From Kutzneria sp. 744 (GTDB lineage Bacteria > Actinomycetota > Actinomycetes > Mycobacteriales > Pseudonocardiaceae), in the NCBI RefSeq assembly GCF_000568255.1, contig NZ_KK037166.1, forward strand, positions 7,029,024 to 7,093,023: DNA of 64,000 nucleotides, given 5' to 3'. The notes under the pieces were generated by a model, which made no database searches, was not told where the DNA came from, and saw only the letters and a list, made by a program, of their open reading frames with translations. Shown one piece after another: positions 50,493 to 60,725 of this stretch. The translations under genes were made by a program, and so were the position numbers. Within the stretch, counting starts at the first letter, position 1, and each line of letters starts with the position of its first letter.

Positions 50493-52042
50493 TTGGAGCG
50501 GACACTGGCCTGGGACGGGGCCGCCGTCGTGGCCGTGGACCAGTGCGCGCTGCCGCACGAGCGGACCGTGCTACGCCTGACGACACCGGACGAGGTCATC
50601 GACGCGATCAAGCGCCTGGCCATTCGCGGGGCACCCGCGATCGGGGTGGCCGGGGCGCTGGCGGTCGCGCTGTCGGCACAGCTCAGCGACGGCGACGAGC
50701 AGGCCCGTTGAGGACGCCGAGCGCAGCACGCCCCGGACCGACCGCGGTGAACCTGAGCTGGGCGGTGCGCAGAGTCCTGACAAAACTGCCCGGCGGCGCG
50801 GGGCGTGCTGGACGAGGCCTCGCGATGCTGGAGGAGGACGAGCAGACCAATCGCGCCATGGCCGCCCGCGCCGCCGATGCCGTGCTCGGGCTCACGAGCC
50901 GGCGCCCGCTGCGGATCCTGACCCACTGCAACACCGGGGCCCTGGCCGCGGTGGCGGTGGGCACGGCTTTGGGCGGTATCAAGGAATTGGCCGAGCGTGG
51001 ACTGGTCGAGTCCGTGCTCGCCGGCGAGACGCGGCCGTTGCTGCAAGGCGCACGGCTGACGGCGTGGGAGCTGACGCAGGCGGGGATTCCGTTCCGGCTG
51101 TGCGTCGACTCCGCCGGTCCCGCGGCCATCGCCGCCGGCCTGGTCGACGTGGTGATGGTCGGCGCGGATCGGATCACCGCCAACGGCGACGTGGCCAACA
51201 AGGTCGGCACCTACTCGCTGGCCGTTGCCGCGCACCGCAGCGGGATTCCCTTTGTCGTCGTCGCCCCTGAGTCCACTGTGGACGTGTCCATTGCCGACGG
51301 TTCACAGATCGTCATCGAGCAGCGGCACGCCGACGAGGTGATCGCCTTCCACGGGCACCCGGTGGCGCCGGCGGAGACGCCGGTGTTCAACCCGGCCTTC
51401 GACGTCACGCCGAACGACCTCGTGACGGCGATCGTCACCGAGGACCGCGTGTGGCCGCAGCGGCCGGCCGGGCATCTGGCCGAGGTCGCGCGGGGCCTGT
51501 ACCAGCGCGGTTGGCTGGACGGCACCGCCGGCAACCTGTCCGTGCGCATCGGGGCCCAGGCGCTGATCACGGCCAGCGGGCGCAGCAAAGGCGAGCTCAC
51601 CAACGCCGATGTGGTGCTGGTGGAGGCGGAGACCGGGGTGCGGATCTCGGGCCCCAAGCCGTCGGCCGAGACGTCCATCCACGCCGCGATCTACCAGGCA
51701 TTCCCGGACTGCGGCGCGGTTGTGCACGCACACCCGCCGTATGCCACTGCTGTCGCGGCCAAGGCCATGGCGGCCGGGCAGGACTCCGTGCGCTTCACCG
51801 ACTTCGAGATCATCAAGGGCTTCGGCGTCGCCGACCCGAGCGCGCTGGACGTGCCCGTCTTCACCAACTGGTCGGACGTGCCCCGCATCGCCGCCGAAGT
51901 GGGCAAGCGTCTCGACGGATCGGTGCCCGTGCTGCTGATCGGCCATCACGGCGTCACAGCCTGGGGACCTACGCTGGAGATCGCCCGCAACCGCGTGGAG
52001 TGCATCGAGGCCCTCTGCCGGCTGCACCTGCTCACGAACTAG
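50493..52042 (+). CDS. mtnAB: fused methylthioribose-1-phosphate isomerase / methylthioribulose-1-phosphate dehydratase, with frameshifts
   Basis: Two methionine-salvage enzymes joined. The start is TTG 50493, with GGAGG upstream. MtnA half: RGAPAIGVAGALAVALS, then LTHCNTGALA and GADRITANGDVANKVGTYSLA; an active-site Cys and Asp are in these. MtnB half from about 51450: NLSVRIGAQALITASGRSKGEL, VVHAHPPYATAV (zinc His) and GHHGVTAWG. The MtnA part breaks near 50700-50830: at least two net shifts, plus a stretch read off-frame (GRAGRG where GVLDEA is expected). Whether the protein is intact cannot be settled. Fused mtnAB is a known actinobacterial arrangement in methylthioadenosine recycling. 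Confidence 0.75.
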
Positions 52043-52052
52043 GAGAATCCTG

Positions 52053-52616
52053 ATGACGCTGTTGCAGGTCATGGCCGACGGCGACCGCGACGAGGTGTTG
52101 CTGCGCACCACCGACCTCGCGACCATCGCCGCCGAGCTGGCGCCGTTCGACATCACCCTGGAGCAGTGGGACACCGTCGAGCTGTCCGACAGCGCCGGGC
52201 AGGACGAGGTCCTGGAGGCGTACAGGGCGGACGTGGAGAAGGTGTCCAAGGAGGGCGACTTCCGGCTGGTCGACGTCGTCCGGATGAAGCCGTCGGACGA
52301 CCCGGAGTGGAAGGCGTTGGCCAAGGGCGCCAGGGAGAAGTTCCTCAACGAGCACACCCACGACGAGGACGAGGTCCGCTTTTTCGTCGAGGGCAAGGGC
52401 TGCTTCTACCTGCACCTGGACGGCAAGGTGTACGCCGTGGTGTGCGAGCGCGGCGACCTGATGTCGGTGCCGGCCGGCACCACGCACTGGTTCGACATGG
52501 GCTCGAACCCGGAGTTCTGCGCCATCCGGTTCTTCCAGGAGGAGGACGGCTGGGTCGCCGGCTTCACCGGTGACGGCATCTCCACGCGCATGCCGACCCT
52601 GGACGAGCTGGTGTGA
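52053..52616 (+). CDS. mtnD: acireductone dioxygenase
   Basis: 187 residues from ATG 52053 with AGGAGA upstream. Cupin fold with metal ligands H101, H103 and E107 in HTHDEDEVRFF and H145 in TTHWFDMG. It converts the acireductone to the keto acid of methionine and formate (Fe form) or to a CO-producing off-pathway route (Ni form). Third step from the right in the salvage operon mtnAB-mtnD-mtnC. Its stop overlaps the mtnC start (GTGTGA). Confidence 0.93.
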   Translation: MTLLQVMADGDRDEVLLRTTDLATIAAELAPFDITLEQWDTVELSDSAGQDEVLEAYRADVEKVSKEGDFRLVDVVRMKPSDDPEWKALAKGAREKFLNEHTHDEDEVRFFVEGKGCFYLHLDGKVYAVVCERGDLMSVPAGTTHWFDMGSNPEFCAIRFFQEEDGWVAGFTGDGISTRMPTLDELV

Positions 52617-53122
52617 TCGTCACCGACATCGAGGGCACCACCAGCTCCATCGCCCACGTGCACGACGTGCTGTTCCCGTACTCGCGGGCGCGCATCTCCT
52701 CGTGGGTGCGGCGCCCCGAGGCGGCGGCCGTCGTGCGTGAGGTGGCGGCCGACCCGGACGAGGCGGCCTCCGTGCTGGTCGGGTGGATCGACGCCGACGT
52801 CAAGGCCACGCCGCTGAAGACGTTGCAGGGCTTGATCTGGGCCGAGGGTTACGCGTCGGGGGAGCTCACCGCGCACGTGTACGACGACGTGCCGCCGGTG
52901 CTCGCGCGGTGGTCGGCGGCCGGGGTGCCGGTGTACGTGTACTCGTCGGGATCCGAGCTGGCGCAACGGTTGTGGTTCCGGCACACCCAGCACGGGGACC
53001 TGTTGGGGCACTTCGCCGGGCACTTCGACACCGTGACCGCCGGCCCGAAGCGCGAAGTCGCTTCGTACGAGGCGATCGCCGGCAAGATCGGCGTCGCGCC
53101 GGGGGAGCTGACGTTCCTGTCT
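52613..53122 (+). pseudogene. mtnC: enolase-phosphatase E1, truncated 3' end
   Basis: HAD-family enzyme with DIEGTTSSIAHVH (phosphatase Asp loop) near the start at GTG 52613 and YVYSSGSELAQRLWF after it. The sequence follows the family up to LTFLS, then stops at SGSC: the HAD motif IV Asp that follows in the family (FLSD) and about 60 residues are missing. The break coincides with the start of the about-50% GC tract at 53123. The gene would be inactive as given; the break may be artefact. Last of the mtn operon. Confidence 0.8.
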
Positions 53123-53841
53123 GGCTCCTGTTAGGCCGAGTTGTGCCCTTTTCGATTTCACCATATAGGAATAAGACCCACAGCTACGCATCAAGGCACG
53201 TTCTTAGATACTCCTAGCTTTGTCTCAGAGATTAAGCCTTTTTAGGAGCAACGCCAACCCGAGCGGGCGTTGACTTATGTCGAGATGTTCGACTGAAGGT
53301 TCGAATCCCTGTGATATAAGTTGAGTGATACGCGGGCCGGACTCAGACAATTAGCGTCGAGGTGAAATAAGTAAATCTCCAACCGTTTGTAAGGCATTAC
53401 TGGCGCCAGATGCCGTATGGCCGCGCAGACGCTATCGCAAGGTGAGAGCCTTGAAACGTGCCGCGCCCGCATCACCAGGCGTGCGGAGACTTTAAAGTCG
53501 TTCTTGTGTGGAAAATCTGACTTGCAGTTCATTGAAGATGGGTAGCACCTAGCGTCCAGTGCTGTTATCCGCTGTATCAGCGGAAGGCGATTCTCTCTAT
53601 CAGGGCACTCTACTCGACCGGAGCCCGCCACGCAGACGCGATGGTAACGCTAGAGTTGATGATAGTGGCGTCTGCCCTCCGTCTAAGATTTCGTCTCAGT
53701 GCAGACTAAGTGGCATATAGATTGCCACCCTTAGGTAAACTCGGAAGCGCGCCCGTTGGCAAAACCGGCGTAACTGGCGATATCGTCCGCATTGCGATGA
53801 GTCACGCTCTCCGGCAGTGCGAGTTACAGGTTCGGGCAGCG
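53123..53841. other. anomalous about-50% GC tract truncating mtnC
   Basis: About 719 bases of even base composition, no long ORF, no inverted ends, no target duplication. It contains one T-loop-like 11-mer (GGTTCGAATCC, 53299-53309), but the stem does not pair. It ends abruptly at the stop of the fadB gene. Likely non-native fill or chimera. Confidence 0.6.
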
Positions 53842-56016
53842 TTATTCGAAGGTCTCGCCGGCGGCGGCCTTCTTGCGCAGCAGCTCCGGCGGGGCGAACC
53901 GGTCGCCGTAGCGCTGGGCCAGCTCCTCGGCCCGGGCGACGAAGCCGTTCAGGCCGCCCTCGTAGCCGTTGATGTACTGGAGCACGCCGCCGGTCCAGGC
54001 CGGGAAGCCGATGCCGAAGATGGAGCCGATGTTGGCGTCGGCGACGGCGGTGATCACGCCCTCCTCGACGCACTTCACCGTCTCGATGGCCTCGGCGAAC
54101 AGCATGCGCTCCTGCATGTCCTTGAAGGGAATGTCATCGCCTTCACGGATGATGCCGGGCTTGCCGAAGTTCTCGACCAGACCCGACCACAGGCCGGCGC
54201 GCTTGCCGTCGGCGTAGTCGTAGAAGCCCTTGCCGTAGGCGCGGCCGCCGCGGTCGAAGTCCACCACCATGCGGTCGATGACCTGCTCGGCCGGGTGTGA
54301 CACCCACGTGCCGCCGGCCGCCTCCACCGCCTTGCGGGACTCGTCGCGGATCTTGCGCGGCAGGGTCAGCGTCAGCTCGTCCATCAGCGACAGCACCGGG
54401 GCCGGGTAGCCGGCCTGCATGCTGGCCTGCTCGATGGACGGAGCCGGCAGGCCCTCGCCGAGCATGGCCACGCCCTCGTTGATGAACGTGCCGATGACGC
54501 GGCTGGTGAAGAAGCCGCGGCTGTCGTTGACCACGATCGGCGTCTTCTTCAGCTGCAGCACCACGTCGAACGCCTTGGCCAGGGCCTCGTCGCTCGTGTT
54601 GGCGCCGCGGATGATCTCCACCAGCGGCATCTTGTCCACCGGCGAGAAGAAGTGCAGGCCCACGAAGTCGGCCTGCCGCTTGACGCCCTCGGCCAGGCCG
54701 GTGATCGGCAGCGTGGAGGTGTTGGAGCACAGCAGGGCGTCCGGCTCGACGACGTTCTCGATCTCGGCGAACACCTTGTGCTTGAGCTCGGTGTTCTCGA
54801 AGACCGCCTCGATCACCAGGTCGCAGCCGGCCAGGTCGGCGGCGTCCGCGGTGGGCGTGATGCGGGCCAGGATCTCGTCCCGCTTCTCCTGGGTCATCTT
54901 GCCGCGGCTGATCGCCTTGTCCAGCAGGCCGACCGAGTAGTTCTTGCCCTTCTCCGCCGCCTCCGCGGAGACGTCCTTGAGCACGACCTGCATGCCCGAG
55001 CGGGCCGCGGAGTAGGCGATGCCCGCGCCCATCATGCCGGCGCCCAGCACGGCGACCTTGCGGGCCGTGTACTGCGGCACGCCCTGCGGGCGGCTGCCGC
55101 CCTTGTTGATCGTCTGGAGGTCGAAGAAGAACGCCTTGATCATGTTCTTCGAGACCTGGCCGGCCGACAGCTGGAGCATGTAGCGGGACTCGATGCGCAG
55201 GGCCGACTCGAAGTCGACCTGGCTGCCCTCGACCGCGGCCGACAGGATCGCCTTCGGCGCCGGCATCGGCGCGCCCTTGAGCTGCTTGCGCAGGTTGGCC
55301 GGGAAGGCCGGCAGGTTGGCCGCGAACTTCGGCACCGACGGCGTGCCGCCGGGAATCCGGTAGCCCTTGACGTCCCACGGCTGCACGGCGTCCGGGTTGT
55401 CCTTGATCCACTGCTTGGCCCGGGCGACCATCTCCTCCGGCGTCGCCACGATCTCGTCGACGATGCCGGTCTCCTTGGCCGCTGCCGGGGCCAACTGCTG
55501 GCCCTGCAACAGCAGCTTCAGCAGCGCGTCGGCGATGCCGAGCATGCGGACCGTGCGCACCACGCCCCCCGCGCCGGGCAGCAGGCCCAGCGTCACCTCG
55601 GGGAAACCGAAGCGGGACTTGGGGTTGTCCAGCGCCACCCGGTGGTGGCAGGACAGCGCGATCTCCAGGCCGCCGCCCAGCGCCGAGCCGTTCAGCGCCG
55701 CCACGACCGGCCGGCCGAGCGTCTCCAGGCCGCGCAGGGCGGCCTTGGTGCTGGTCAGCGTGGCCATGAAGGTGTCGCCGTCGGCCGGCGTCACGCGGCG
55801 CAGGTCGTTCAGGTCGCCGCCGGCGAAGAAGGTCTTCTTGGCCGAGGCCACCACCACGCCCGTGATGTCGTCACGCTCGCGGCGCAGCCGCTCCACGACC
55901 TTGGTGACCGCCGCCGTGAACTCCGGGTTCATGGTGTTGGCCGACTGGCCCGGCGCGTCCATCGTCAGCGTGACGATGCCGTCAGAGTCCTTGTCCCACT
56001 GGAAGTACTCGCTCAT
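53842..56016 (-). CDS. fadB: fatty-acid oxidation complex: enoyl-CoA hydratase / 3-hydroxyacyl-CoA dehydrogenase
   Basis: 724 residues from ATG 56016. N-terminal crotonase domain ([29 protein letters not shown] with the catalytic Glu in ETVKCVEE-type positions), then NAD-binding 3-hydroxyacyl-CoA dehydrogenase ([51 protein letters not shown]). It carries out the two middle steps of beta-oxidation. Forms an operon with the thiolase 11 bases upstream in transcription. Its C-terminus is intact to ...AAAGETFE at the tract edge. Confidence 0.9.
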   Translation of the reverse strand: MSEYFQWDKDSDGIVTLTMDAPGQSANTMNPEFTAAVTKVVERLRRERDDITGVVVASAKKTFFAGGDLNDLRRVTPADGDTFMATLTSTKAALRGLETLGRPVVAALNGSALGGGLEIALSCHHRVALDNPKSRFGFPEVTLGLLPGAGGVVRTVRMLGIADALLKLLLQGQQLAPAAAKETGIVDEIVATPEEMVARAKQWIKDNPDAVQPWDVKGYRIPGGTPSVPKFAANLPAFPANLRKQLKGAPMPAPKAILSAAVEGSQVDFESALRIESRYMLQLSAGQVSKNMIKAFFFDLQTINKGGSRPQGVPQYTARKVAVLGAGMMGAGIAYSAARSGMQVVLKDVSAEAAEKGKNYSVGLLDKAISRGKMTQEKRDEILARITPTADAADLAGCDLVIEAVFENTELKHKVFAEIENVVEPDALLCSNTSTLPITGLAEGVKRQADFVGLHFFSPVDKMPLVEIIRGANTSDEALAKAFDVVLQLKKTPIVVNDSRGFFTSRVIGTFINEGVAMLGEGLPAPSIEQASMQAGYPAPVLSLMDELTLTLPRKIRDESRKAVEAAGGTWVSHPAEQVIDRMVVDFDRGGRAYGKGFYDYADGKRAGLWSGLVENFGKPGIIREGDDIPFKDMQERMLFAEAIETVKCVEEGVITAVADANIGSIFGIGFPAWTGGVLQYINGYEGGLNGFVARAEELAQRYGDRFAPPELLRKKAAAGETFE

Positions 56017-56027
56017 GACCTCGTCCC

Positions 56028-57242
56028 TCAGATGCGCTCGACGATGGTGGCGAGGCCCATGCCGCCGCCGATGCACAGGGTGACCATTCCGTACCGCAGC
56101 TCGCGGCGCTCCAGCTCGTCCACGACCGTGCTCAGGATCATCGCGCCGGTCGCGCCCAGCGGGTGGCCCAGCGCGATCGCGCCGCCGTTGACGTTGACCT
56201 TCTCCCACGGGATGTCCATGTCCCGCATGAAGCGCAGCACCACCGCCGCGAACGCCTCGTTCATCTCGACCAGGTCGATGTCGTCCACCGTCAGCCCGGC
56301 CTTGGCCAGCGCCTTGCGGCAGGCCGGGGCCGGGCCGGTCAGCATGATCGTCGGGTCCGCGCCGCTGACCGCCGTGGCCACGATGCGGGCCCTCGGCGTG
56401 AGGCCGAAGTCCTTGCCGATCTGCTCGCTGCCGATCGCCACCAGCGCCGCGCCGTCCACGATGCCCGAGGAGTTGCCGGCGGTGTGCACGTGGTTGATGC
56501 GCTCCACCCAGTGGTACTTCTGCAGCGCCACCGCGTCGAAGCCGCCCATCTCGCCGATGCCCGCGAACGAGGGCTTCAGCTCGCCGAGGCCCTCCAGCGT
56601 GGTGCCCGGGCGGATGAACTCGTCGCGCTCCAGCACCGTCAGGCCGTTGTGGTCGCGGACCGGCACCACCGAGCGGTCGAAGTAGCCGTTGCTCTGCGCC
56701 TTCGCCGCGCGGGCCTGCGACTCACACGCGTAGGCGTCCACGTCCTCGCGGGAGAAGCCCTCGATCGAGGCGATCAGGTCTGCGCCGATGCCCTGCGGCA
56801 CGAAGCTCGTGTCATAGGCCGTCTCCGGGTCCATCGCCCAGGCGCCGCCGTCCGAGCCCATCGGGACCCGGGACATCGACTCCACGCCGCCGGCCAGGAT
56901 CAGGTCGTCCCAGCCCGAGCGCACCTTCTGCGCCGCGATGTTCACCGCCTCCAGGCCCGAGGCGCAGAACCGGTTCAGCTGCACGCCCGCCACCGTGTTC
57001 GGCAGGCCCGCGGCCAGCGCCGCCGTCTTGGCGATGTCGGCGCCCTGGTCGCCGACCGGGGTCACACAGCCCAGCACCACGTCGTCGATGCGGGCCGGGT
57101 CGAGGTTCGGGTTGCGGGTGCGCAGCTCGTCGATCAGGCCGACGAGCAGGGATACGGGCTTGACCTCGTGCAGCGACCCGGTCTGCTTGCCCTTCCCCCG
57201 CGGGGTCCGGACCGCGTCGAACACAAAAGCTTCAGTGCTCAT
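56028..57242 (-). CDS. fadA: acetyl-CoA acetyltransferase (thiolase)
   Basis: 404 residues from ATG 57242. The acyl-accepting Cys is in [14 protein letters not shown]; the second active-site area [16 protein letters not shown] and the final [15 protein letters not shown] (Cys) complete the catalytic set. It removes acetyl-CoA from 3-ketoacyl-CoA. First gene of the fadA-fadB unit, divergent from the RelE-type pair. Length normal. Confidence 0.93.
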   Translation of the reverse strand: MSTEAFVFDAVRTPRGKGKQTGSLHEVKPVSLLVGLIDELRTRNPNLDPARIDDVVLGCVTPVGDQGADIAKTAALAAGLPNTVAGVQLNRFCASGLEAVNIAAQKVRSGWDDLILAGGVESMSRVPMGSDGGAWAMDPETAYDTSFVPQGIGADLIASIEGFSREDVDAYACESQARAAKAQSNGYFDRSVVPVRDHNGLTVLERDEFIRPGTTLEGLGELKPSFAGIGEMGGFDAVALQKYHWVERINHVHTAGNSSGIVDGAALVAIGSEQIGKDFGLTPRARIVATAVSGADPTIMLTGPAPACRKALAKAGLTVDDIDLVEMNEAFAAVVLRFMRDMDIPWEKVNVNGGAIALGHPLGATGAMILSTVVDELERRELRYGMVTLCIGGGMGLATIVERI

Positions 57243-57418
57243 GGCTGTGGCGCCTCCTGGCTCGGGCATCACGGTCGACGGTAGCGCCGCCCCAAGTAAC
57301 AATCAATCCGGCCTGCATGTATCACATACCGCCCGGAATGTGAGTTGGGTCTCCCCGATCCGGGCTGTGTTCACGTTCCGCGGGTGTCAACAGCCACCAA
57401 CCGCGTTATCGTGACGAT

Positions 57419-57784
57419 ATGGCTGCTCCCGCCCACTTCCCGTACCCCGATCGGTCGGCCGGGGCGCAGCAGCAGTGGGCCGGCGACGAGGAGGCAGCGG
57501 CCAGGTTCGGCTCGCCGGCCGCGATCCGCGCCGCGCTGCTGCCCGAGCAGGTGCTCGAGTTCGACGCCGCCTACGACGCGGCACTGACCACGGCGCGCCA
57601 GGCGCTGCGCTTGGACCAGCTGCACCAAGTACTGCGGGTCTGGCGACGAGTGGCCTGGCAGACCGAGGCCGACGCCCATGCCGTCAAGGAAATGGCTGAC
57701 GCCGTTGCCGAGGTCCGGCGCACGGGTAATCCCCGCGAGGGCAGCGTCTCCTGGGACGACCTGAAGGCCGAGCTCGGCGTCTGA
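57419..57784 (+). CDS. DUF6247-like antitoxin partner
   Basis: 121 residues from ATG 57419. A helical protein (SPAAIRAALLPEQVLEFDAAYD, LHQVLRVWRRVAWQTEADA) ending in a short charged tail. Such proteins sit directly before RelE-like genes in actinobacteria. Expected to bind and quiet the toxin. 12 bases separate the two genes. Confidence 0.6.
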   Translation: MAAPAHFPYPDRSAGAQQQWAGDEEAAARFGSPAAIRAALLPEQVLEFDAAYDAALTTARQALRLDQLHQVLRVWRRVAWQTEADAHAVKEMADAVAEVRRTGNPREGSVSWDDLKAELGV

Positions 57785-57796
57785 CGGTTCCGCTCC

Positions 57797-58063
57797 ATGT
57801 CCTACGAGCTCGACATCGATCCAAACGCGCGTGCGCAGATTCGGGCGCTGCCGCCGGCGGCGCTCGACGCGTTGGCCGACGCGTTCAAGGTCCTCGCACT
57901 CGTGCCAGAACGCGGTGAGCCGCTGCACGCCGACAATCCGGACGGCGGAGTCTTCCAGCTGGTGTTCGGCGGCGGTCCAGGCCTTGTCACGTACCTGTTG
58001 CCGGCCGAGCGGCGTCGGGTCGACGTGCTTGTGGTCGACTGGGTGCAGATCGAGCAGCCATAA
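57797..58063 (+). CDS. RelE/ParE-like toxin
   Basis: 88 residues from ATG 57797. A short beta-alpha fold with LDIDPNARAQIRALPPAALD and the C-terminal strand YLLPAERRRVDVLVVDW typical of RelE/ParE. Probably a ribosome-linked RNase or gyrase toxin; no catalytic residues can be fixed by eye. Second gene of the module. Confidence 0.6.
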   Translation: MSYELDIDPNARAQIRALPPAALDALADAFKVLALVPERGEPLHADNPDGGVFQLVFGGGPGLVTYLLPAERRRVDVLVVDWVQIEQP

Positions 58064-58463
58064 CCCCAAAGCTCAGAGGTATCGGATTTGGAGCCGGCCC
58101 TCGCTACTGTCACCGCATGCGCACGCCTGCCGACATCGTGGACTTCCTGATCGGGTTCTCCGGGCGGCAGGCGACGGATGTGATCGAGGTGCCCGGCGGG
58201 GTCGCGGTGCGCCACCGGAAGTTCCCCTCCTCGTACAACAACAACCGGGTTCTGGTGCGCGGCCCGGTCGATCCGGGGGAACTGCTGGCCGCGGTGGACG
58301 AGGTGATGGCCGACCTGGACTACCGGGTGATCGTGTTCCTCGACGACGAAGCGGGCCGGGCGTTCGCGCCGGCGGCGGTGGAGGCGGGGTACACGCCGCA
58401 CGAGCTGGTGCCGATGCGGGTTCGAGGGAGCCGTGCCGCCGGCGCCGTCTACCACGGTCCCAG

Positions 58464-58692
58464 GTTAATAGCCCAGCGTCCATGCCAACAGTAGCGTACC
58501 GCATTCGTCGCGGCCATTCGTACCGAACCAAGCGATATCGATACCCGCTCACCAAAGAAGGCGGGACCTCGGCGGACCACTTACCATTCGATTCAAATGA
58601 TTACAATTCCACCACCGATCTGGGACCATGTGTTCAGCGTTATTCCGAAAGACCAACGAATAAGATCGCGTAGGACACCTTCAATCTATTAC
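58464..58692. other. anomalous about-48% GC tract inside the GNAT gene
   Basis: Even base composition, no ORF, no terminal repeats, no target duplication. Sharp edges with normal GC-rich coding sequence on both sides. Same style as the tracts at 39.7 and 53.1 kb. Confidence 0.55.
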
Positions 58693-58966
58693 GAGGTGGA
58701 GCAGCTGGCCACGCGGGATCGCGGTGCGGCGACAGGGCGCGGACGAGGTGCACTTCCTCGGTGTGATGGCCGATGGCCATCCGGTGGCATGGGCGGATCT
58801 CTATCTGCACCAAGGAATTGCCCAGATCGAGTACGTGCTGACCGTGCCCGGGCACCAGGGCCGGGGCTACTCCACGGCGATCATGCGCGAGGCGCTGCGA
58901 CGGGCCCGTGACTGCGACACGGTGTTCCTGTTCGCCGACGGCGAGGACTGGCCCCAGAACTGGTAC

Positions 58967-58999
58967 GGCCGACTGGGGTTCACCCCAGTCGGCCGTTTT
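58967..58999 (+). terminator. perfect 13-bp hairpin with T-run inside the GNAT 3' end
   Basis: GGCCGACTGGGGT (58967-58979) pairs with ACCCCAGTCGGCC (58982-58994) over a 2-base loop, then GTTTT. It lies within coding sequence (YGRLGFTPVGR) and just before the convergent GH20 3' end. Likely serves as the terminator for one or both. Confidence 0.5.
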
Positions 59000-59018
59000 C
59001 ACGAGTACGTCAGGACAG

Positions 59019-60596
59019 CTACTTGACCCACGGCACCTGCGGGGAGGCGTAGAAGTTCACGCCCTGCGCCTTCCAGCGCGGTCCCTGCGCGGCCAAGCGG
59101 TTCTTGAAGGTGTTCCAGTCGTGCGCGGCGGCCTGCGACCAGCCCAGCTCGGCCAGCTCGGCCAGGCGCGGGAACGCCATGTACTGGATGTCGGCCAGCT
59201 TGACGATCGTCTCCGTCCACAGAGGACCCTCGACGCCGTTGATCACGTTGGTGTTGACGCCGGTCAGGTACTTGCCCGGATCCCAGTTGTAGGCGGTCTT
59301 GGCCTCGATCAGGCCGGCCCAGTCCTGGCCGAGCGGCGTGCTGGAGGTGTACTTCATGTCCAGGTAGGCCAGATTCGCCGGGGACAGCACGAAGTGCGTG
59401 CCCTTCTTGGCCGCCGCCTGCACGGCCGCGTTGGTCGGCGTGGTGTCCCAGTACTGGCCGATGGTCGAGGGCAGCAGGGCCGCCTTGCTGATGTCGTGCC
59501 AGCCGATGGCGATCTTGCCGTGGTTGGCCACGATCTGCTGCACCTTGCCGACGAACGTCTTGTAGTCGGTGTCGGTGGTGGACTGCGACTCGTCGCCGCC
59601 GATGTGGATGTACGGGCCGGGGGTCAGCGCCGCGATCTCGCCGATGACGTCGTCGAGGAACTTGTAGGTGACGTCCTTGGACACGCACAGCGTGCTGAAG
59701 CCGACGTCGGTGCCGGTGTAGAGCGGCGGGGCCACGCCGTTGCAGTTCAGCTCCGCGTACGAGGCCAGGGCCGCGTTGGTGTGCCCCGGCATGTCGATCT
59801 CCGGGATGATCGTGATGTACCGGCTCGCCGCGTACGCCACGATGTCCTTGTACTGCGCCTGCGTGTAGTAGCCGCCCGCGCCGCCGCCGACCTCGGTGCT
59901 GCCGCCGTAGGTGGCCAGCCGCGGCCAGCTGTTGATCTGCAGCCGCCAGCCCTGGTCGTCGCTCAGGTGCAGGTGCAGGGTGTTGACCTTGTAACGGGCG
60001 ATCTCGTCGATGTAGGTCTTGACCGTGTCCACGCCGAAGAAGTGGCGGGCCACGTCCAGCATCGCGCCGCGGTAGCCGAAGCGGGGGTGGTCGCTGATCT
60101 TGCCGCCCTGGATCGTCCAGGGGCCCGGCTGCTTCGTGCTGGCGTCGATGCTCGCCGGCAGCAGCTGGCGCAGCGTCTGCACGCCCTCGAACAGGCCCGC
60201 CGGCTTGTTCGCCGTGAGCACCACCGAGGCGCCGTTCACCGTCAGCTGGTAGCCCTCGTCGCCGAGCGAGGCGTTCGGGGCGACCGTCAGCTGGATCGGG
60301 TCCACCGCGCGGGCGATGAACGAGTGGTCCACCGGCAGGGCGAAGCCCGTGGCCGGGCGCAGCACGCCGGCCAGGTAGTCGCCGACCGACGCCGCCTGGC
60401 CGCCGGCCGCGATCCTGGCGCCGCTGCCCAGCGTGAACGTCGAGCTCGCCTGGGTCGCCGACGCGGGAGCCGGCACCACACTGGCGTACGGCACCGCCTT
60501 CGGCTTCACCGGAGCCGCCTGCGCGGCTGCCCCCGTCGTCCCGAGCATCGTGATGGCGGCGGCCGCGACAACCAGCCGCCGGGGGATCGTTGACAT
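59019..60596 (-). CDS. secreted beta-N-acetylhexosaminidase, GH20
   Basis: 525 residues from ATG 60596. Signal peptide RRLVVAAAAITMLGTTGAAAQA. Catalytic Asp-Glu pair in YIHIGGDESQ; HLHLSDDQGWRLQI and IPEIDMPGHTNAALA line the barrel. It releases N-acetylglucosamine from chitobiose or glycan chains outside the cell. Upstream, at 60672-60687, a DasR-like site suggests GlcNAc control. Overlaps the GNAT end by 8 bases (convergent). Confidence 0.93.
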   Translation of the reverse strand: MSTIPRRLVVAAAAITMLGTTGAAAQAAPVKPKAVPYASVVPAPASATQASSTFTLGSGARIAAGGQAASVGDYLAGVLRPATGFALPVDHSFIARAVDPIQLTVAPNASLGDEGYQLTVNGASVVLTANKPAGLFEGVQTLRQLLPASIDASTKQPGPWTIQGGKISDHPRFGYRGAMLDVARHFFGVDTVKTYIDEIARYKVNTLHLHLSDDQGWRLQINSWPRLATYGGSTEVGGGAGGYYTQAQYKDIVAYAASRYITIIPEIDMPGHTNAALASYAELNCNGVAPPLYTGTDVGFSTLCVSKDVTYKFLDDVIGEIAALTPGPYIHIGGDESQSTTDTDYKTFVGKVQQIVANHGKIAIGWHDISKAALLPSTIGQYWDTTPTNAAVQAAAKKGTHFVLSPANLAYLDMKYTSSTPLGQDWAGLIEAKTAYNWDPGKYLTGVNTNVINGVEGPLWTETIVKLADIQYMAFPRLAELAELGWSQAAAHDWNTFKNRLAAQGPRWKAQGVNFYASPQVPWVK

Positions 60597-60671
60597 GTCT
60601 GGGTTGTCCTCCCGAGCGGGGACCTGGACAGGCGGCGGAAGCCCATTGGATACAGCCCCTCAGCGCACTGT

Positions 60672-60687
60672 CAAGGTATAGACCACT
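60672..60687 (-). promoter_or_regulatory. DasR-responsive element (dre) candidate
   Basis: Minus strand AGTGGTCTATACCTTG, against the consensus AGTGGTCTAGACCACT: 12 of 16 match including the whole left half. 76 bases upstream of the GH20 start, the expected place for DasR, a GntR-type repressor released by glucosamine-6-P. Confidence 0.55.
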
Positions 60688-60725
60688 TGGACCGGATTTG
60701 TGTCTCGGTGGCAACGCAGGAGAGT

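Larger units (their letters stand above)
58117..59026 (+). pseudogene. GNAT acetyltransferase gene split by an anomalous tract
   Basis: The first half (58117-58463) encodes RTPADIVDFLIGFSGRQA through YTPHELVPMRVRG; the second half (about 58694-59026) encodes the acetyl-CoA loop GHQGRGYSTAIMREAL and the end NWYGRLGFTPVGRF. Together they would form one GNAT protein. About 229 bases of low-GC sequence (58464-58692) lie between, so neither half is active. The second half contains a 13-bp hairpin with T-run (58967-58999). Confidence 0.65.

Noticed and set aside
53299-53309. tRNA T-loop-like GGTTCGAATCC
   Set aside because: Flanking stem does not pair and no D-arm, anticodon arm or acceptor is present; lies in the anomalous tract.
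39656-58692. The about-50% GC tracts as insertion sequences or phage pieces
   Set aside because: No transposase or integrase, no inverted ends, no target duplications; non-coding and even in composition, so artefact is more likely.
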